DNA of 64,000 nt. Origin: Caprimulgus europaeus. Its lineage: Eukaryota; Chordata; Aves; Caprimulgiformes; Caprimulgidae. A program made the position numbers and the translations under genes. The notes beneath the pieces were generated by a model. That model made no database searches. It worked only from the letters and a program-made list of their open reading frames with translations, and was not told where the DNA came from. Shown here piece after piece: positions 12,901 to 26,230 of this stretch. The DNA is taken from positions 35,010,339 through 35,074,338 of the forward strand of contig OU015532.1 in the NCBI GenBank assembly GCA_907165065.1, given 5' to 3'. The number at the start of each line of letters is the position of its first letter. The stretch's first letter is position 1.

Positions 12901-15900
12901 TGATTCCAGTCAGGTCTCATTTAATTGTGCAGTAGATTTAAAAGCTAACTCACTGCCTCACTATAAAATCTGATTTTATAGGTAATAGTATTTCAAAAGT
13001 ACTTTAAAAAAAAACAAAACAAAGAAAAACAAATGAGATTTTTTTTTTTACCAGCTACAGCTTTAAGTCTCTTTTTTTTGAGTTCTCCTATAAATCTGCA
13101 GAGAAGTAGTCATTAAGGATGGTTAGTATGTTTGTAATCTTTGTTGTGAATGAAAATATAGAAAGGCTAATTTGTTTCATTCACTGAAATGTCAAAAGTG
13201 TCTGTCTTCTAATTTGGGTTTTCATGATTTTAACATCCAACCTTATCTACTTATTATGCATTTGTCTGCTGTGTTTATGATTCAATTATTTGATGTCTTG
13301 TCCCTGTGAAGGAAATATTATTCCTAGCAATTAACTCCAGCTTATCCTTAGGGTTTTGTCATAACAACCACACTCAAGGAATTTCACGCTGCTGAAGGTG
13401 ACTAAAGATACTGTGTAGCCTACTACAATGATCTGAAAATTCAGCTTTATTGGTAGATTTTTCTCCTCTGAAGTCTACCAGCTGGCAGCACAAACAGTCA
13501 GCAATTAGTAAATAACTGAAAAGTAAAAAGACTATTTGTTAGTGTATGCTCAATCATAACATTTTTAAGCACTGTATACTTACCTAAACAACTTTGAAAG
13601 GTGTGTATGGGGGGGGCTAAACAGCCCTATGCATGCCTGTAATTTTCTTGGTGTATGTAATTATCTTGGTGCAGTCATTTAAAGAGAACATCTTGTACCT
13701 GTTCAATTAATTATTGAACAGTCAATAAGGCTGGAAATTTTTCTGTGTCTGGTTCTCTCACTGTTCACTATTTCTGCCTAAAAATCTTGTCTGAGGAGAA
13801 AGATGTTCTGAAAGATCTTCAACATACAGACAGTTTTCACATGCATATATATAAAATTTATCTAGAATTTGCATGAAGATAAATAGGTTCAATTTTGTCC
13901 TTTTATTGTGGCTTTGAAACAGCTTCTGATGGATGTTGAAAAAATATTTTGTAAGGCAGAGTGTGTTATTGACTACAGAGAAGAATAGTGTAAGGGTAAT
14001 GTGGCTAGCTGGCATCTCAATTTCTACCTTATTAATACCACTGTAATATCATATGTGACTGTAGGCAGGATATGCTCTAACATAATTTTGGGGTATGTGT
14101 GGTTTTTTGGGTTTTTTGTTTTGTTTGGTTTTTTTAACATTTTAAATACCCAGCCGTTGTTGAGTCATGGTTGTAATTTTGGCTGCCAAGAGTGACAGGG
14201 CTGTTGCCACTTGCCAAGTATTTCCTACCTGTTGCGGGTAATACTGTAAATCTTTTGTAATGTCCTCTGCATTGTAAGTAATAGTAGAATAATCTAATGC
14301 AAACCTTGCCAAATATGAATGAGCTGTGCTTTTCTGAAGGTGCTGTTGACATTTAGCGACTTCTCTCTGCCGAGCTTTTTGGGTGTCAGCCAAAACTTTC
14401 GCCATTAGAAAGAATGAAACAGAGCATTTCTCCCAAGTGCTTGTGTTAGGTGCAGTAAGGTTTCCCTTTTGTTTTCTGTGGGATATAATGTAAAACAAAT
14501 TTTGCAACTTGTAATTAATTTGATAACTACAGGAACTGCCTTTTGCATTTGCTCTCGAGAGGCAACTTGTTTTTCTTACTGTAGGCCGGTTCACTAAAAG
14601 TCAAGAAATGTCAGTCAAAAAATATTTGAGTTCTCTGTGGTCGTATGAAGTGGTATTTCATCTTTTGCTTCATATTCATATTCGACTGAAATATCAATGT
14701 TAACCAACTAACATGAAATTCTAAATCTGGTTCAAGATCAACTCAGAGCCCCCTAGGTCCTCAGATTATCCTGAAGTCAGATATTCAGCCAAGCATATCC
14801 TTAGATTAAAAAGCATTTTACAACATTTTACAGTTTCATTGTGTGAACAGAACTTTATACAAAACTCACAAGGGTTTTCTGTCTAGAAAATTTCCTGCCC
14901 ACCCCCAAATAATAATAGTAGAAAGTATCATGACTTTTTCCCCTAGAGATGGGCCAGAGGTAGGAAATTTAGATCCTGATTCGGATTTTTGGGAACTTCA
15001 TCTCAGGGATTCAAGTTCAGTGGATCTAAACAAGAGAGTTCAGGCAAGAGTCTGTCTTTGCTTCCTAATATCTGTATCATAGTGTGTGCCTTCAAGCTTG
15101 TGTTTTTGAAACCTGAATGAGTGAAATCTAGTCCAGTAAAGAGTTTACTTATATCTTAATTTTCAGAAGAAGAGTGACTGTTTAACGAGTGAGACTTTTC
15201 TAGAAGTTTATTGTGACTTCCAGGTCAAACTCCTTGCATTTTCTAGACAAAAGCTGCCAAGATTACAGTGTCAGAGAACATGTCGGTAATAACAGTTGAA
15301 ATATCTCTGTTATTTTACTTCAGAAGTAATATTTTTGTGCTTCAGCACCAAAGAAAAAAGACATATACTAATTCAGTTTTGACACAGTGCAGGGTTGAAA
15401 TAAATAAATAAATTTGCCTATATTGTTTATTTAACCATGAATGAGCATCTAAAAAACCTCAGTAAATTCCACAGCTGCAGAAATTTGGTGGTGGTGAAGT
15501 GTAGATTGGCATTTAATTGGTAGAACTGATGACAGAAGGTAAATGTGCAGATCGTATTTAAAAAAAAAACAACTGATAACCTATTTTTAAAGATCTATGC
15601 TTTGTACTTCACTATAATGATTAATGAATTTTTACAGGAATTAGTTATTCTCAACTATATTCTGTGATACCATTTTTAGTCATCTTCAACTTCCTAGCTT
15701 GTTTATGGTAGGAAATGGCTGTTGTGTTCCTTCAATAGAGCTTCTCAACAGATGGATGATTTGTTTGTACTCGAGTGTTTGCCCGTAGTTCACTCCCACT
15801 GAATAAGCTCTGTGACTGATATTTTAAAGGACCCTAGCCTCTACGTGAAATAGAAGGCGCAGAGATGGAGAAATACAGTATCTGAGTTTGTGCAGAGACA

Positions 15901-16700
15901 CTGAGGCTATAGCAGCTGTGATTTTCACAGATTTCCAATCCTGGATTTAGTAACATCTCAAGTGTTGCAAATGTGAGTCACAAATGATGGAGCGCTCACA
16001 CGAGTCACAGGAGCTGCTCTAGTAGTTGTTTGTTTTCAAGCTTTTAGTCTTTTGTGGACTCAGCCCTACAAAAGTTGAATCTCATCTGTTCTCTAACTTC
16101 AGACACCTGATTTGTAACTGAATTAATTTTCAATCATATCTCAGTAAAATCATCATAATAAATGTTCTGTTGCATGTTTCTTCACTAGCTTCCCTGATGT
16201 GAATCTTAAACAAGACAAGTAACAAAACTGGTTGTGCTAGCCTAGCTAGCTTTTTTAGAAAATACACTTATTTACTGTAAACAGTCTTTGATAGGCAATA
16301 TTTTTCACAGCTATTTTCTCTTAGGAATAACTGAATTGGGAGAGATTGGACAGACTGGAGAGGAGGGATGGTTCCTTTCCTGCTCCTGAGCTTGAGAGCA
16401 GCAAGGGGTGGCAATATTCTACTGTGGTGTAGCAGTAGCTTGGAAATAACATGCAAGTAGGAGCCTACAGCTGAGGCAGCCTCTTTTCCTCCTGAAAGGA
16501 ACCTGGTGCAGCAGTTGAGGTCTCAGTGAAGGCAGAAAGATTTTTCTGAATGCTTAGATTTGCAATCAGTCAAAAAGTAATTTATCTTTATAAAACTGAA
16601 CTTTGAAGCAAGGATCTGTGTGGAGGGGCAAAATGGGCAGGCAAGAGTTGGTTTTGGTCCTCTGTTCATGGTGTTCCCTGCTAACTTTGTATTTTCTATT
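6919..16700. other. Inferred RYR3 intron 1, long stretch without recognisable transposons
   Basis: About 9.8 kb of AT-rich sequence in which I recognise no CR1, LTR, exon or RNA gene. It includes poly-T runs at 11688-11698 and 13039-13048, a G run near 13611-13617, a T/G-rich tract near 14095-14137, and a short AAAT repeat near 15398-15414. Open frames up to 150 codons (for example minus strand 14142-14594) show no family signature and low-complexity composition. Confidence 0.5.
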
Positions 16701-17240
16701 TAGAATAGAATAGTTCAGTTGGAAGGGACCTACAACGATCATCTAGTCCAACTGACTGAGCATTTCAGAGCTCAGTTAGTTAAAGCAAATTAAGCTCAAA
16801 AGTTAAAGCAAATTATTAAGGACATTGCCTAACTGCCACTTAAACATCTGACAGGCATGAGGCATGGGACCACCTCTCTAGGAAGCTTGTTCCTGTGTTT
16901 GACCACCCTCTCAATAAATAAATAAATGTTTCCTAATGTCCAGTCTAAACCTCCCCTGGCACAGCTTTTAACCATTCCCATGTGTTCTGTCACTGGATAT
17001 CAGGGAGAAGAGCTCAGCACCTCCCTCTCCCTTCCCCTCCTCAGGAAGCTGTGGAGAGCCATGAGGTCACCCCTCAGCCTCCTTTTCTCCAAACTAGGCA
17101 AGCCCAGAGTCGTTAGCCACTCCTCATGGGACATGCCTTCCACACTTTCTACCAGCTTTGTTTCCATCCCTGGGATGTGTTCAAGGAGAATGACCTTAAC
17201 ATCCTTTTTATTTTGTGTGACCCACATATTTTTGACTATT
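16701..17240 (-). mobile_element. CR1 LINE 3' fragment, diverged subfamily
   Basis: The left edge reads AGAATAGTTCAGTTGGAAGG, the reversed 3' end of a CR1 subtype. It then runs through the 3' UTR into ORF2 C-terminal sequence. The encoded minus-strand peptide includes GDLMALHSFLRRGRE and [19 protein letters not shown]. An AAATA repeat (about 16913-16926) lies within it. It is 5'-truncated and antisense to RYR3. Confidence 0.85.
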
Positions 17241-17560
17241 TAAATTATTCCCTTAAAATCTGAAATTTTATTTCCCTGTCTATATTTTGGTTTATAGCCG
17301 CTGTTTTGCTTGTGAAAATCACTATGAAGAGAAGGTCTAGCAGATACACTCCAAGACTCTCATTATCTCACCACTACTTCTGTTTGTTTTGAAGTACGAG
17401 TAGAACTGTTAAAGTAACTTCACTCATGGATCTACCCAGTGGTAATAAAATTAGAATGTAAGGTTTTGCTTATCCATTGCAGGTTTAGATGAGCAAAAAG
17501 TTACAGATTCTATGTGAAGAAAAATGTGGATCTAGATTTGAAAAAAAAAAAAAAAAGACA
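17241..17560. other. Inferred RYR3 intron 1 spacer
   Basis: AT-rich spacer ending with a run of 16 A (17541-17556) just before the next CR1. No feature is supported. Confidence 0.5.
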
Positions 17561-18437
17561 ATCATAGAATCATTTTGGTTTGAAAAGACCTTTAAGATCT
17601 TCAAGTCCAACTGTTAACCTAACACTGCCCAGCCCACCACTAAACCATGTCCCTAAACACCACATCTACACATCTCTTAAATACTTCCAGGAATGGTGAC
17701 TCCACCACTTCCCTGGGCAGCCTGTTCCAATGCTTGACAACACTTTTGGTGAAGAAATTTACCTTGTATCCGATCTAAACCTCCCCTGGTGCAACTTGAG
17801 GCCATTTCCTCTTGCCCTGTTGCTTGTTACTTGGGAGAAGAGACTGAGATCCACCTCAGTACACCCTCCTTTCAGGGAGTTGGAGAGAGTGATAAGGTCT
17901 CCCCTCAACCTCCTCTTCTTCAGACTAAACAACCCCAGTTCCCTCAGTTGCTCCTCACAAGACTTGTGCTCCAGACCCTTCACCAGCTTCATTGCCCTTC
18001 TCTGGACAAGCTCCAGCACCTCCATGTCCTTCTTGTAGTGAAGGGCCCAAAACTGAACACAGCACTTGAGGTGCGGCCTCACCAGTGCTGAGTACAGGTG
18101 GACCACCACTTCCCTAGTGCTGCTGGCCACACTATTTCTGATACAGGCCAGGATGCCATTGGCCTTCTTGGCCACCTAAGCACACTGCTGGCTCATGTTC
18201 ACCTGCCTGTTGCCCAACACCTCCAAGTCCTTCTCTGCTAGGCAGATTTCCAGCCACTCCTCTCCAAGCCTGTAGCGTTGCATGGGGTTGATGTGACCCA
18301 AGTGTAGGACCTGGTACTTGGCTTTGTTGAGCCTCATGCAATTGGCCTTGGCCCATTGACCCAGCCTGTCCAGATCCCTGTGTAGAGCCTTCCTTCTCTC
18401 GGGCACGTCAGCACTCCTGCCCAGCAGAGAGAGTCAT
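17561..18437 (-). mobile_element. CR1 LINE fragment with reverse-transcriptase C-terminus
   Basis: About 880 bp. On the minus strand it encodes the C-terminal thumb/connection part of CR1 ORF2, including [38 protein letters not shown] and [17 protein letters not shown]. The 3' end is at the left (ATCATAGAATCATTTTGG). A stop after the AKKAN segment and a frame change to the more N-terminal QWAKANCMRLNKAKYQVLHL part show that it is inactive. Antisense to RYR3. Confidence 0.92.
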
Positions 18438-19609
18438 GGAATACTTGAGGATTCATAACTCTCATTTTCTTATCCCAGATGAGTTTTTATACATTAACAT
18501 TTTGAAACTGTGGATGTCAAGCAGTAATTTCTGTGTCAGAAACCCACACTGGGAATATCACAGTTCTCTTCCAAGACAGCTTGAAGTGGTGATAGATTTT
18601 GCAATTTCCTTTTTCTTCATACATTAAGGAAGATATGAATCCAACTTAGCACTTACAAGCATAAAATCAGTCTTGGTATTCCTCATTAGATAATCTCATT
18701 CAGCTCTCCAGTGGTGGAGCTTTTGTGGAAGCAGGTGGTACGATCATGAATTTTGGAAGTTCAGGCACACAGTAATTTGTAAACTTGAGGAAGAAAATTT
18801 ATAACTCTCTGAAGAGAAGAGTGTCTGCGTTTGAAATAGGATATCAAAAGTAAAACTTCCTTTGGTTTTATCACTTCCAGCTGTGAGCTGTGTTGTATCT
18901 GCATCAGCAATCAGTGGAACCAGTGGTGCTTATCATGGTGTAGCATTAAAAACCCACTAGTGTTCCATACATCTTGGGTATTTTGGCTGTATGCAAACAT
19001 AACATGCCTTTAGCTTTTTCTGCTGTATAAAGTGCTCATCAAGGAGCGCACCTCTTATAGCTGGTTTTGAAATGACAAACTTGGAGCATTCTGCAGGGTC
19101 TTTCCCAACTAATTTCCTTCCACAAGTAGCATTCAATCTCTCCTGAATCATTTTCCTTTCATTCTTAAAACAACAACTAAGTGGAGAAGAAGGGGTGGAA
19201 GGAAGGGAGTGGTAGTTAAACCAAACCACACTGAGATACAAAGCTACTAGACAAGGAAAGATTGAGTCAATGACAAAGACCAAAGCTCTTCAGCTATTAA
19301 TTGATGATCCGTTAAGTACAGCCAGCACTTTGGAGAGGGCCAGCCTGGGCTTTGTAACTGATAAGAAGGCAAACATGAAGATTTTAACTATTTGAGAGGG
19401 GTCTGTAGGACTCTGCAAAACTTAGGAAGAGATGTTTAGGAGAAGGGGATTGTGGAAGAGCAAGGTGGTGCTAGGGGATGGAGAGGTGGGGATAAAAAAA
19501 GGACTAGTTGTGTGTAAACCATGTCCAGGCAGTATGCTTACCTGACATCCCTGTGCCTGGTCCCTGCAGTTTACCTTCCTATGAAATACTTTAACTGTCC
19601 TCCGTGCAG
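18438..19609. other. Inferred RYR3 intron 1, no feature seen
   Basis: Mixed-composition sequence with no recognisable exon or transposon. It becomes more GC-rich toward the right as it approaches the repetitive block at 19610. Confidence 0.5.
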
Positions 19610-20260
19610 TCTCACTCTCTGCGCTGTGCGCGAGTGCTGTAAGGAGTGAGTGCTACCAACTGGGGGAACCAGAGGGAGTCAGTTTGGAGCCAGCAGCTGG
19701 AATCAGGACTCAGGTGAAGCAGCCTCTCTTTGGTGCCAGCAAGTAGGAGTATCTCAATCAATAGTTGGAGGGGCCATGGGTCTTAGTGGGATTGACAGCT
19801 ACTGGGCAGACTGGGGTGAGTAAATTTGAGGTAGCAACTGGAATCAGACTTTGGGTAAAGGGACACTTGTGTCTGCCAGCAACTGGAACAAGTGAGAATT
19901 TCCATGTCAGCTGCTGATGTGGGACCATGGGTCACAGGTCCTGTGTGTCCTAGGTGTGAGCTGTGGGGGTCTTGGGTGAGTGAAATGAAGTGAGGGTGTT
20001 CATGTGAGCAGCTGGAGTGGAACTATGGCTTGTAGGGCCTCTGTGCCTAAGCACCAACTTCTGGAGGGGACTGGAGTTTCTCTTTTCCCCTGACCTGGGA
20101 TGTGTGGGCACCTGTGTGTAATTTACCTGGCAAACTACAGACTGGCCTAGCTGGCCAGTATGAGGCCCAGGTATTAGACAGGCAGAGGGCCTGTGCTGGT
20201 AGTTGAGGGAACTGCAAATTTTTGTGTGCTTGTAAGTGGAGAGAGCTTCACTAACAAACT
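19610..20260. repeat. GC-rich, internally repetitive block of unknown class
   Basis: Imperfect long-period repetition is visible. GCCAGCAGCTGGAATCAGGA (near 19690) is echoed by TAGCAACTGGAATCAGACTT (near 19833). GGGGCCATGGGTCTTAG (near 19770), GGGACCATGGGTCACAGG (near 19921) and TGGAACTATGGCTTGTAGGG (near 20019) are further echoes. This gives a period of very roughly 100-150 bp. An AATAAA follows at about 20279. It could be an old LTR, a LINE 5' region or a degenerate minisatellite. No coding is supported. Confidence 0.5.
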
Positions 20261-20304
20261 TCAGTCCTAGCCCTAAAAATAAAATATTTTTTTCTATAGT
20301 GGGG

Positions 20305-20468
20305 ATGGTCAAACATTGGAACAGGTTGTACAGAAAGGCTGTGGAATCTGTGTCTCAGGAGATGTTCAAGACTTGACTAGATGTGGTCCTGAGCACCTTG
20401 CTGCTGTTGACTCTGCTTTGAGCACAAGAGTAGGACTAGACAGTCTCTAAAGGTCTTTTCCTACTCCG
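20305..20468 (+). mobile_element. CR1 LINE 3'-end fragment, plus strand
   Basis: Starts GGTCAAACATTGGAACAGGT and continues through the usual end of ORF2 and 3' UTR (GACTAGACAGTCTCTAAAGG, CTTTTCCTACTCC). The terminal octamers are lost where the LTR fragment at 20475 begins. Same orientation as RYR3. Confidence 0.85.
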
Positions 20469-20474
20469 TGTGTG

Positions 20475-20775
20475 TTGAACTGGGTGTCTGAGGTTCTTTG
20501 TCCTCCCCCTCCTCCTCCCTCCTGGCATCGCGGCTCTCTCTTTGTGTAGGCCGAGGTTGTCTTTTGTTCAAGTCAATGGCTTCTCCTCCAGGTTCTCTCC
20601 ACCTTCTTTTCAGGACAGTCCTTCCCCTCACAAATATGGATTCACAGAGGTGTTTCTCTATTGCTAATTATCTCAGCCTGGGCTGGGAAGGTACGCCTTG
20701 GAACCAGGGGAGCTTTCATGAAGCTTCTCACAAGGTGGCCACTTCCCTACTACAAAAAACATTCCTGCCCATCCC
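20475..20775 (-). mobile_element. LTR fragment, same subfamily as 1752-2465
   Basis: The plus-strand text GAACTGGGTGTCTGAGGTTC, CTCTCCACCTTCTT and CAAATATGGATTCACAGAGG matches 2158-2465 nearly base for base with a few indels. It corresponds to the upstream (U3) part of the LTR on the minus strand; the GGAGCAG repeats and downstream half are missing. It abuts the CR1 3' fragment on its left. Confidence 0.78.
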
Positions 20776-23357
20776 CAAACCCAACCCAGATTCATGTACG
20801 CTCTTTCAATATCCTGTCCCTGCCAGTTCTTGTCTAAACCTTGAGTATCCACTTTCTGTAGCCCAGCTTGAGTTATATGTGTAAATACATGACATGGGAT
20901 GCACAGCAGTTGAATGTACTTCAGTTTTCACATTTTCTTTCCATGCCATCTTCTCTACTTTATTCTATCCCTTTTCATATATTTTATACAAAGGCTGTTA
21001 AAATATCTGCTGTGTTTTTGAAACCATGTTTGAAAGACTTCTCTTGGAATTTTGCCTGCATCTGATGCCTTTTCTCTTTTAAACTGTAACAGATGTGGGT
21101 GATTACTGAGTGAGAATAGCGAGGTTTTTGTTTTAAAGAATTGCCAAAAATATCAGAGAGCTCACTTCTGAAATTTCCAACAAGTCATAATTCAGGATTG
21201 TAACACATCGTTAAGTTTAAATATACATGACAGTAATTTATGGTTTTCCGAATTTTTTATTTAAATAGGAGTGTAATTAATCTCAGCAGACTTGTTTGAA
21301 AGGTTTTACTGATAGAGAACATGGTGAACTAACAGGTACGTGCATTACGTAGTGAAGTATCAGCAGAGTGGAGTATGGACTAAGGAATGGAAGAAGTAGC
21401 TGGATTTCAGAAGTATTACATCTTCATATTAACCATATTTTTAAATAATTTGTGGGTGCTATAGCTCACTTTAAAAAGATTTTTTTTTAAACTCTGCAGT
21501 ATATAGCCTCTAGGTCTGCCAAACAGAATGTGCCATTGAAATTTATTAATTTTCTAGTAATTTTTAAAAGCTTTTCCATGGTTTAATTTCTTTTTTTGCT
21601 AGGTAACATATACTACCATTTGTATGGTGGCATTATGTGCCATTCTGACGTTTGCTCAATAAGGACATTATTGGAGAGGTTTGTTTAATTTTTTACACTG
21701 TGTGTAAAAGCTCTTTAATGTTCTCTGCATCCATTAATATATCTGTACATTCAATCTACCCATATATGCCTGAAGCTTAATATATCTGTATATTCACTAA
21801 TACAGAATAACCATAGGTATAGTAGTTCTTCAGAATTTTTCCTCTGTATAACTTATGATCCTCCCTGTGTACATGTAAACATTTGAACTGGGTTCACACC
21901 TATTCCGTTCTTCCCAACCCACTCAAGCCTGGCAGCTCATTTACTATATATTCACAACCATATTTCAGTCTTGTCTTTAGAAACTTTGGGAAAAAAGGCT
22001 GGGATTTAGACTAAATCTCTACTTTCACAACTGAAAACTCCTTTAAAATGTGTCATTGCTTTCCCTTAGGTACAAAATAGTTACGGTTAAAAAGACAGCC
22101 ATCAAGTAATTCTAGGGCCTGTGATCCCCTGCATTTCTGCTTCAAACCTGTCTTGCCTCATCATTGATGTCATTCCATCCTTGAGTCTTTGGCAAAAGGA
22201 CTCAAAAAGTCTTTTATTTATACAGTGACATTCCAGCTCACTGTTTTTTTTTCACTTGCTCCTAAAAACTGGCTCAGTACTATTTAAGTATTTATTGGTT
22301 ATGCACAGGCTCACTCTGGTTCTGAGACTTAATGCAAAGGTCTGGGTCTTGTAGACGTTCTGTGTTTAAATGCTACTGCTCATTTTTCTGTGGTTCTGCT
22401 GCATGCACCTGACAAGGACAAGACTTAAATTCCAGTAACTGTAAACACTATAAAATCTCCTCTCAGAATACTATCCTTAAAAAAAAATAATTTAAAAAGA
22501 CTTCCCCTATCTTCATGTAGAAAGCATCCAGCCTGTAACTTCATGTACTGACTGAGCAAATGCCTGCTTTGTTTCATCTTTTTGTAGAACCTTTTCCAAT
22601 TTGTTTTGAGAACCTAAATTTTAAGATAGATAAAAGTTTGTCCCACTGTAGGTCCCTAATTTTCAAAACTGTACCCAAAGTGTCCCTCTTGCCATCAGTT
22701 TGTGTAGATAATGTGTAAAACCCTGGATGGTACTGGGTTCTTGAAACAGATCCACAGGGTTTTTACCTCAAAGTCACCATTTAAGTTTCCCAGGAAACAC
22801 CATGAGTCCAAAAGGGAAAACTTGCATTAATTTAAAAAGTGTAATGTTAAGCTTCTCTTTGGATTCCTTCTTGCTGTCAGGTGCCAAGTTTTTAAAATTG
22901 GTTAATCTGTGTTTGAGACAAGACACTGGCTATTCCATTAATATTTCTGATCATCTGTTAAACAGTAAAATTTTATAAGTGAAACCCTACAGGTTGAGTT
23001 TACTATGGCAAATTTTTTCTCTTATATTTGTTAACTCCAGTTAATTGCAGAAATAAAAATAAATTTGTTGTTAGCGATGCCTTATGTTATATTTTTCTGT
23101 TGCTAACTGGTTGGTCTGCCAGTGCATCATTTGCACTAGATGTAAAAGAAATGGGGAAAACAAACAAAATATGCATACACATACACAATAACGTTTCTTG
23201 CATTCATTTCTCCCTCCAAAAGGGTGCTCTATTAAAATGAACAGTAATACCCTCCTTTCCTAATAAATCTTGTCATTTCTTCATTTGCTCATATAATATT
23301 ATGCCAGAGGTCACAAATGTCAGAGTTGCAAAGCATGCCAATACTGACACCACCATT
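20776..23357. other. Inferred RYR3 intron 1, no feature seen
   Basis: AT-rich sequence without recognisable transposon, exon or RNA gene. Confidence 0.5.
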
Positions 23358-23802
23358 CATAGAACCATAGAATGGTCTGGGTTGGAAGGGCCCTTTAAAG
23401 ATCATTCAGTTCCAACCCCCCTGCCACAGGCAGGGACATTTTTCTCTAGATCAGGTTGCTCAGAGCCCCATCCAACCTGCCTTTGAACAGTTCCAATGAT
23501 GGGACATGCACAGCTTCTCTGGACAACGTGTTCCAGTGTCTGACCACCCTCATCTTAAAAATGTTCTTCCTTGTGTCGAATCTAAATCTACTCTCAGTTT
23601 AAAACTGTTGCCCCTTGTCCTGTCACTACAGCCCCTGGTAAAAAGTCTCCCTCCATCTTTCTTATAAGCTCCTTCTAAGTATTGAGAAGCCCCAGTAAAG
23701 TCTCTTTGAGCCTTCTCATCTCCAGGCTGAACAAATCCAACTTTCTCAGCCTTTCCAACCCTCTAAGAGCTCTTATGGCCTTCCGTGGGACCCACTTTAA
23801 CA
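23358..23802 (-). mobile_element. CR1 LINE 3' fragment
   Basis: The reversed 3' end (CATAGAACCATAGAATGGTC, GGTTGGAAGGGCCC) leads into the 3' UTR and ORF2 C-terminus. The recognisable signature is TTGCCCCTTGTCCTGTCACT. Similarity fades after about 23800. Antisense to RYR3 and diverged. Confidence 0.85.
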
Positions 23803-26230
23803 GTAGGTAGTGATAAGGTGCTTATGCAGGATACACCTTTCTTGGCTGATATCCACTTCCCTGGTCAGCACAGAATATATCTTGATGCTTTTAGTCGCTC
23901 TGCCATTCTGAGAATTATTGTGTGTGCTTAAAGTCATCTCATTTCTTAAAGCAAGACAGGACTCTGCCTCATAGGAGAGGACATACTTATTTTGCCACTG
24001 ATGTGCATCAAACCGATCTGCGCCGATAGTTCACCCCAGCTCTGTTAATAAGACTTCTTTCTCTCCTGCTTTACAGTTTCAAATCAAAGGAGTGATTTTA
24101 AAGAATATTTAGTACTCAGCTTTTATGACAGACAATGAATAAATATTCTGGATGTTACTTTTTGTCTTGGTATATGGTCTGTGGTTGTTCCTTTGTTGTC
24201 ACTATCTCATGCTATCTCATTTCCATGAAGAACTAAGGGAGGGGAGAGGTGGGAAAAGCTGTGATACAGCAAACTATGTAAATGCTTCAATGCAAATCTA
24301 TAACCTGGAAGTTGTATTGAAAAAAGAAGCAGAATGGTCAATAGTGAAATATTTAACTTTCTGAAGCGATTCTTCATTCAGAAGTGTTAATTTTTGTGAA
24401 AAGGATTGACTACATTTTATTGCTGTCTAATGATTTGCTTATCCTGCCATGCTGATGACCTGATATAAGATATGGAAGTATGTTCTGGAGTTGAGATTAG
24501 GCTTTGATCCAACCACTGCTGGTAGGAGCAGACTGACAACGGAAACCCCAACTCTATTTTTAAAATCTTCTGAGAACGGTCAGATGGTGGTGCCTGAATT
24601 TCCAACAAATAACTCTGCTGTCATCGTAGGAATCCATTTGCAGTGAACTGGCTGTGTTTATTGGGAGAAATTTGTATACTTACCAGAGAAAGAAAGGCCT
24701 TGGTATGTTTCTACCAAACAAATAAAGGCTTTTAATTTATAAAAAGATGTTAAAAACAACTGATAACAAGTAATGGAAGTAAAACTAAATCTCCTGAGAA
24801 GCCACCTCCCCATCACCGCCACTGATTTAAGATTGACTCCAGGTATTGGTTTCCTTCATTTGTTTGTGTTTTTGTGATGATTTACAACATGACAGTTGTG
24901 TCTTAAGCACACTTTTGTTTTAGAAATTAACACATACTGCTTGCCAGAAGATTTATTTATAGTTATTTAAAGCAAAGGAAAGCCTACATGATCTATTCAT
25001 GTGACCTCTTCCTAATTCAATTGCATGACTGTGATGTCTGTATTTTGGGACCAAAATATTTGTGTAGTATGCACTTCTGTGTGGAGGTCCTAAAATAAAC
25101 TTTATCGTGTTGCAGCAGAGCTGTATGAACTTTTTAAATTACAGGCATGAAAAACGTAATTTGAATCTTTCATGAACCTTTTTTGATTCATAAGCTGACT
25201 CTGATATTAAACTTTGCTTTGGTGCAAAATGCATGCCTTAGTAAGCAATATTTCTAATATTAATTTATGTAGTAGGTAAATTAGAGTTTATTGGAAAATT
25301 GGGTCTTCAGTGCTGTAAGTGGATAGTGTGGGGAAAAATGTGCTCTCGAGATCTACAGGAGAATCACGTCCTTTTGGCAGAATGGCAGAATGCAACCGCT
25401 GTGAGACAAAATTGGGAGTTTTGTAAACAGGAAGCATCTGTTTTGCTGGTGTGTATGTGAGACAAAAAACAATACAAATGTTTTCATGACTGGCAGTGTA
25501 GAGTTTTTAAAAAAAATTTGTAATAATTTAATTAATCCTGATAACTTGATTATCTATCCTAGCAGTTTACAGTTGTTTTTTGTTTTTTTTCCATTTAAAA
25601 AAAAAAATTATGTACTTTTGATGAGCAGTTTGTTTTTGTTTTTTTCCCCTGCTGCCTGGCAATGTAACTGAAACTGTTAAATATAGAAATACTGAATAAA
25701 ATGTGACAGGATGAATATCTATTATATAGCCCTTGAAATTGAATAGAAATATAAAGTTACCTGTAAGAACATTTAAATTAGGACAATTAAGTGTGTCCAA
25801 ACATAAGGTTAAAAAATAATTATTCAAATTTCAGAATTTTAAAATGTTCACACTGCTTCAATATGGATAATATGCATTGCATATTGCTTCCTTGTTCTGT
25901 TTGGTTTTAGTTTTATAAGTACGGGATTAAAGTTCATGTTACTTGAATGAACTTACTTTCTTAAAGTCGTGTTTTGTTTCAGGAATACAAATGAGGCAGG
26001 GAAGGGTCAGCATCAGCTAGTTCCTGAGACAAACAAGGATGCCTTACGTTCATCTTCACCATCATTTATCCTACTTCATGTTCTGTTTTCCTGAGGAGTT
26101 ACTTAATTTTTTACTATTAATTGAACTGAGATTTCTTTACATAGCTTGTCTCTCAATTTCCAAAGGAAACAGAGTTCATACCAAATCTCTTCCTGCCCAT
26201 CTATCTTTCACTACTGTTTTGGCCTTGTAA
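23803..26230. other. Inferred RYR3 intron 1, no feature seen
   Basis: AT-rich sequence; poly-T and poly-A stretches lie near 25576-25605. No exon, RNA gene or transposon is recognised. Confidence 0.5.

Noticed and set aside
14142-14594. 150-codon minus-strand frame
   Set aside because: No recognisable domain, no splice or promoter context, and likely chance in an AT-rich intron.
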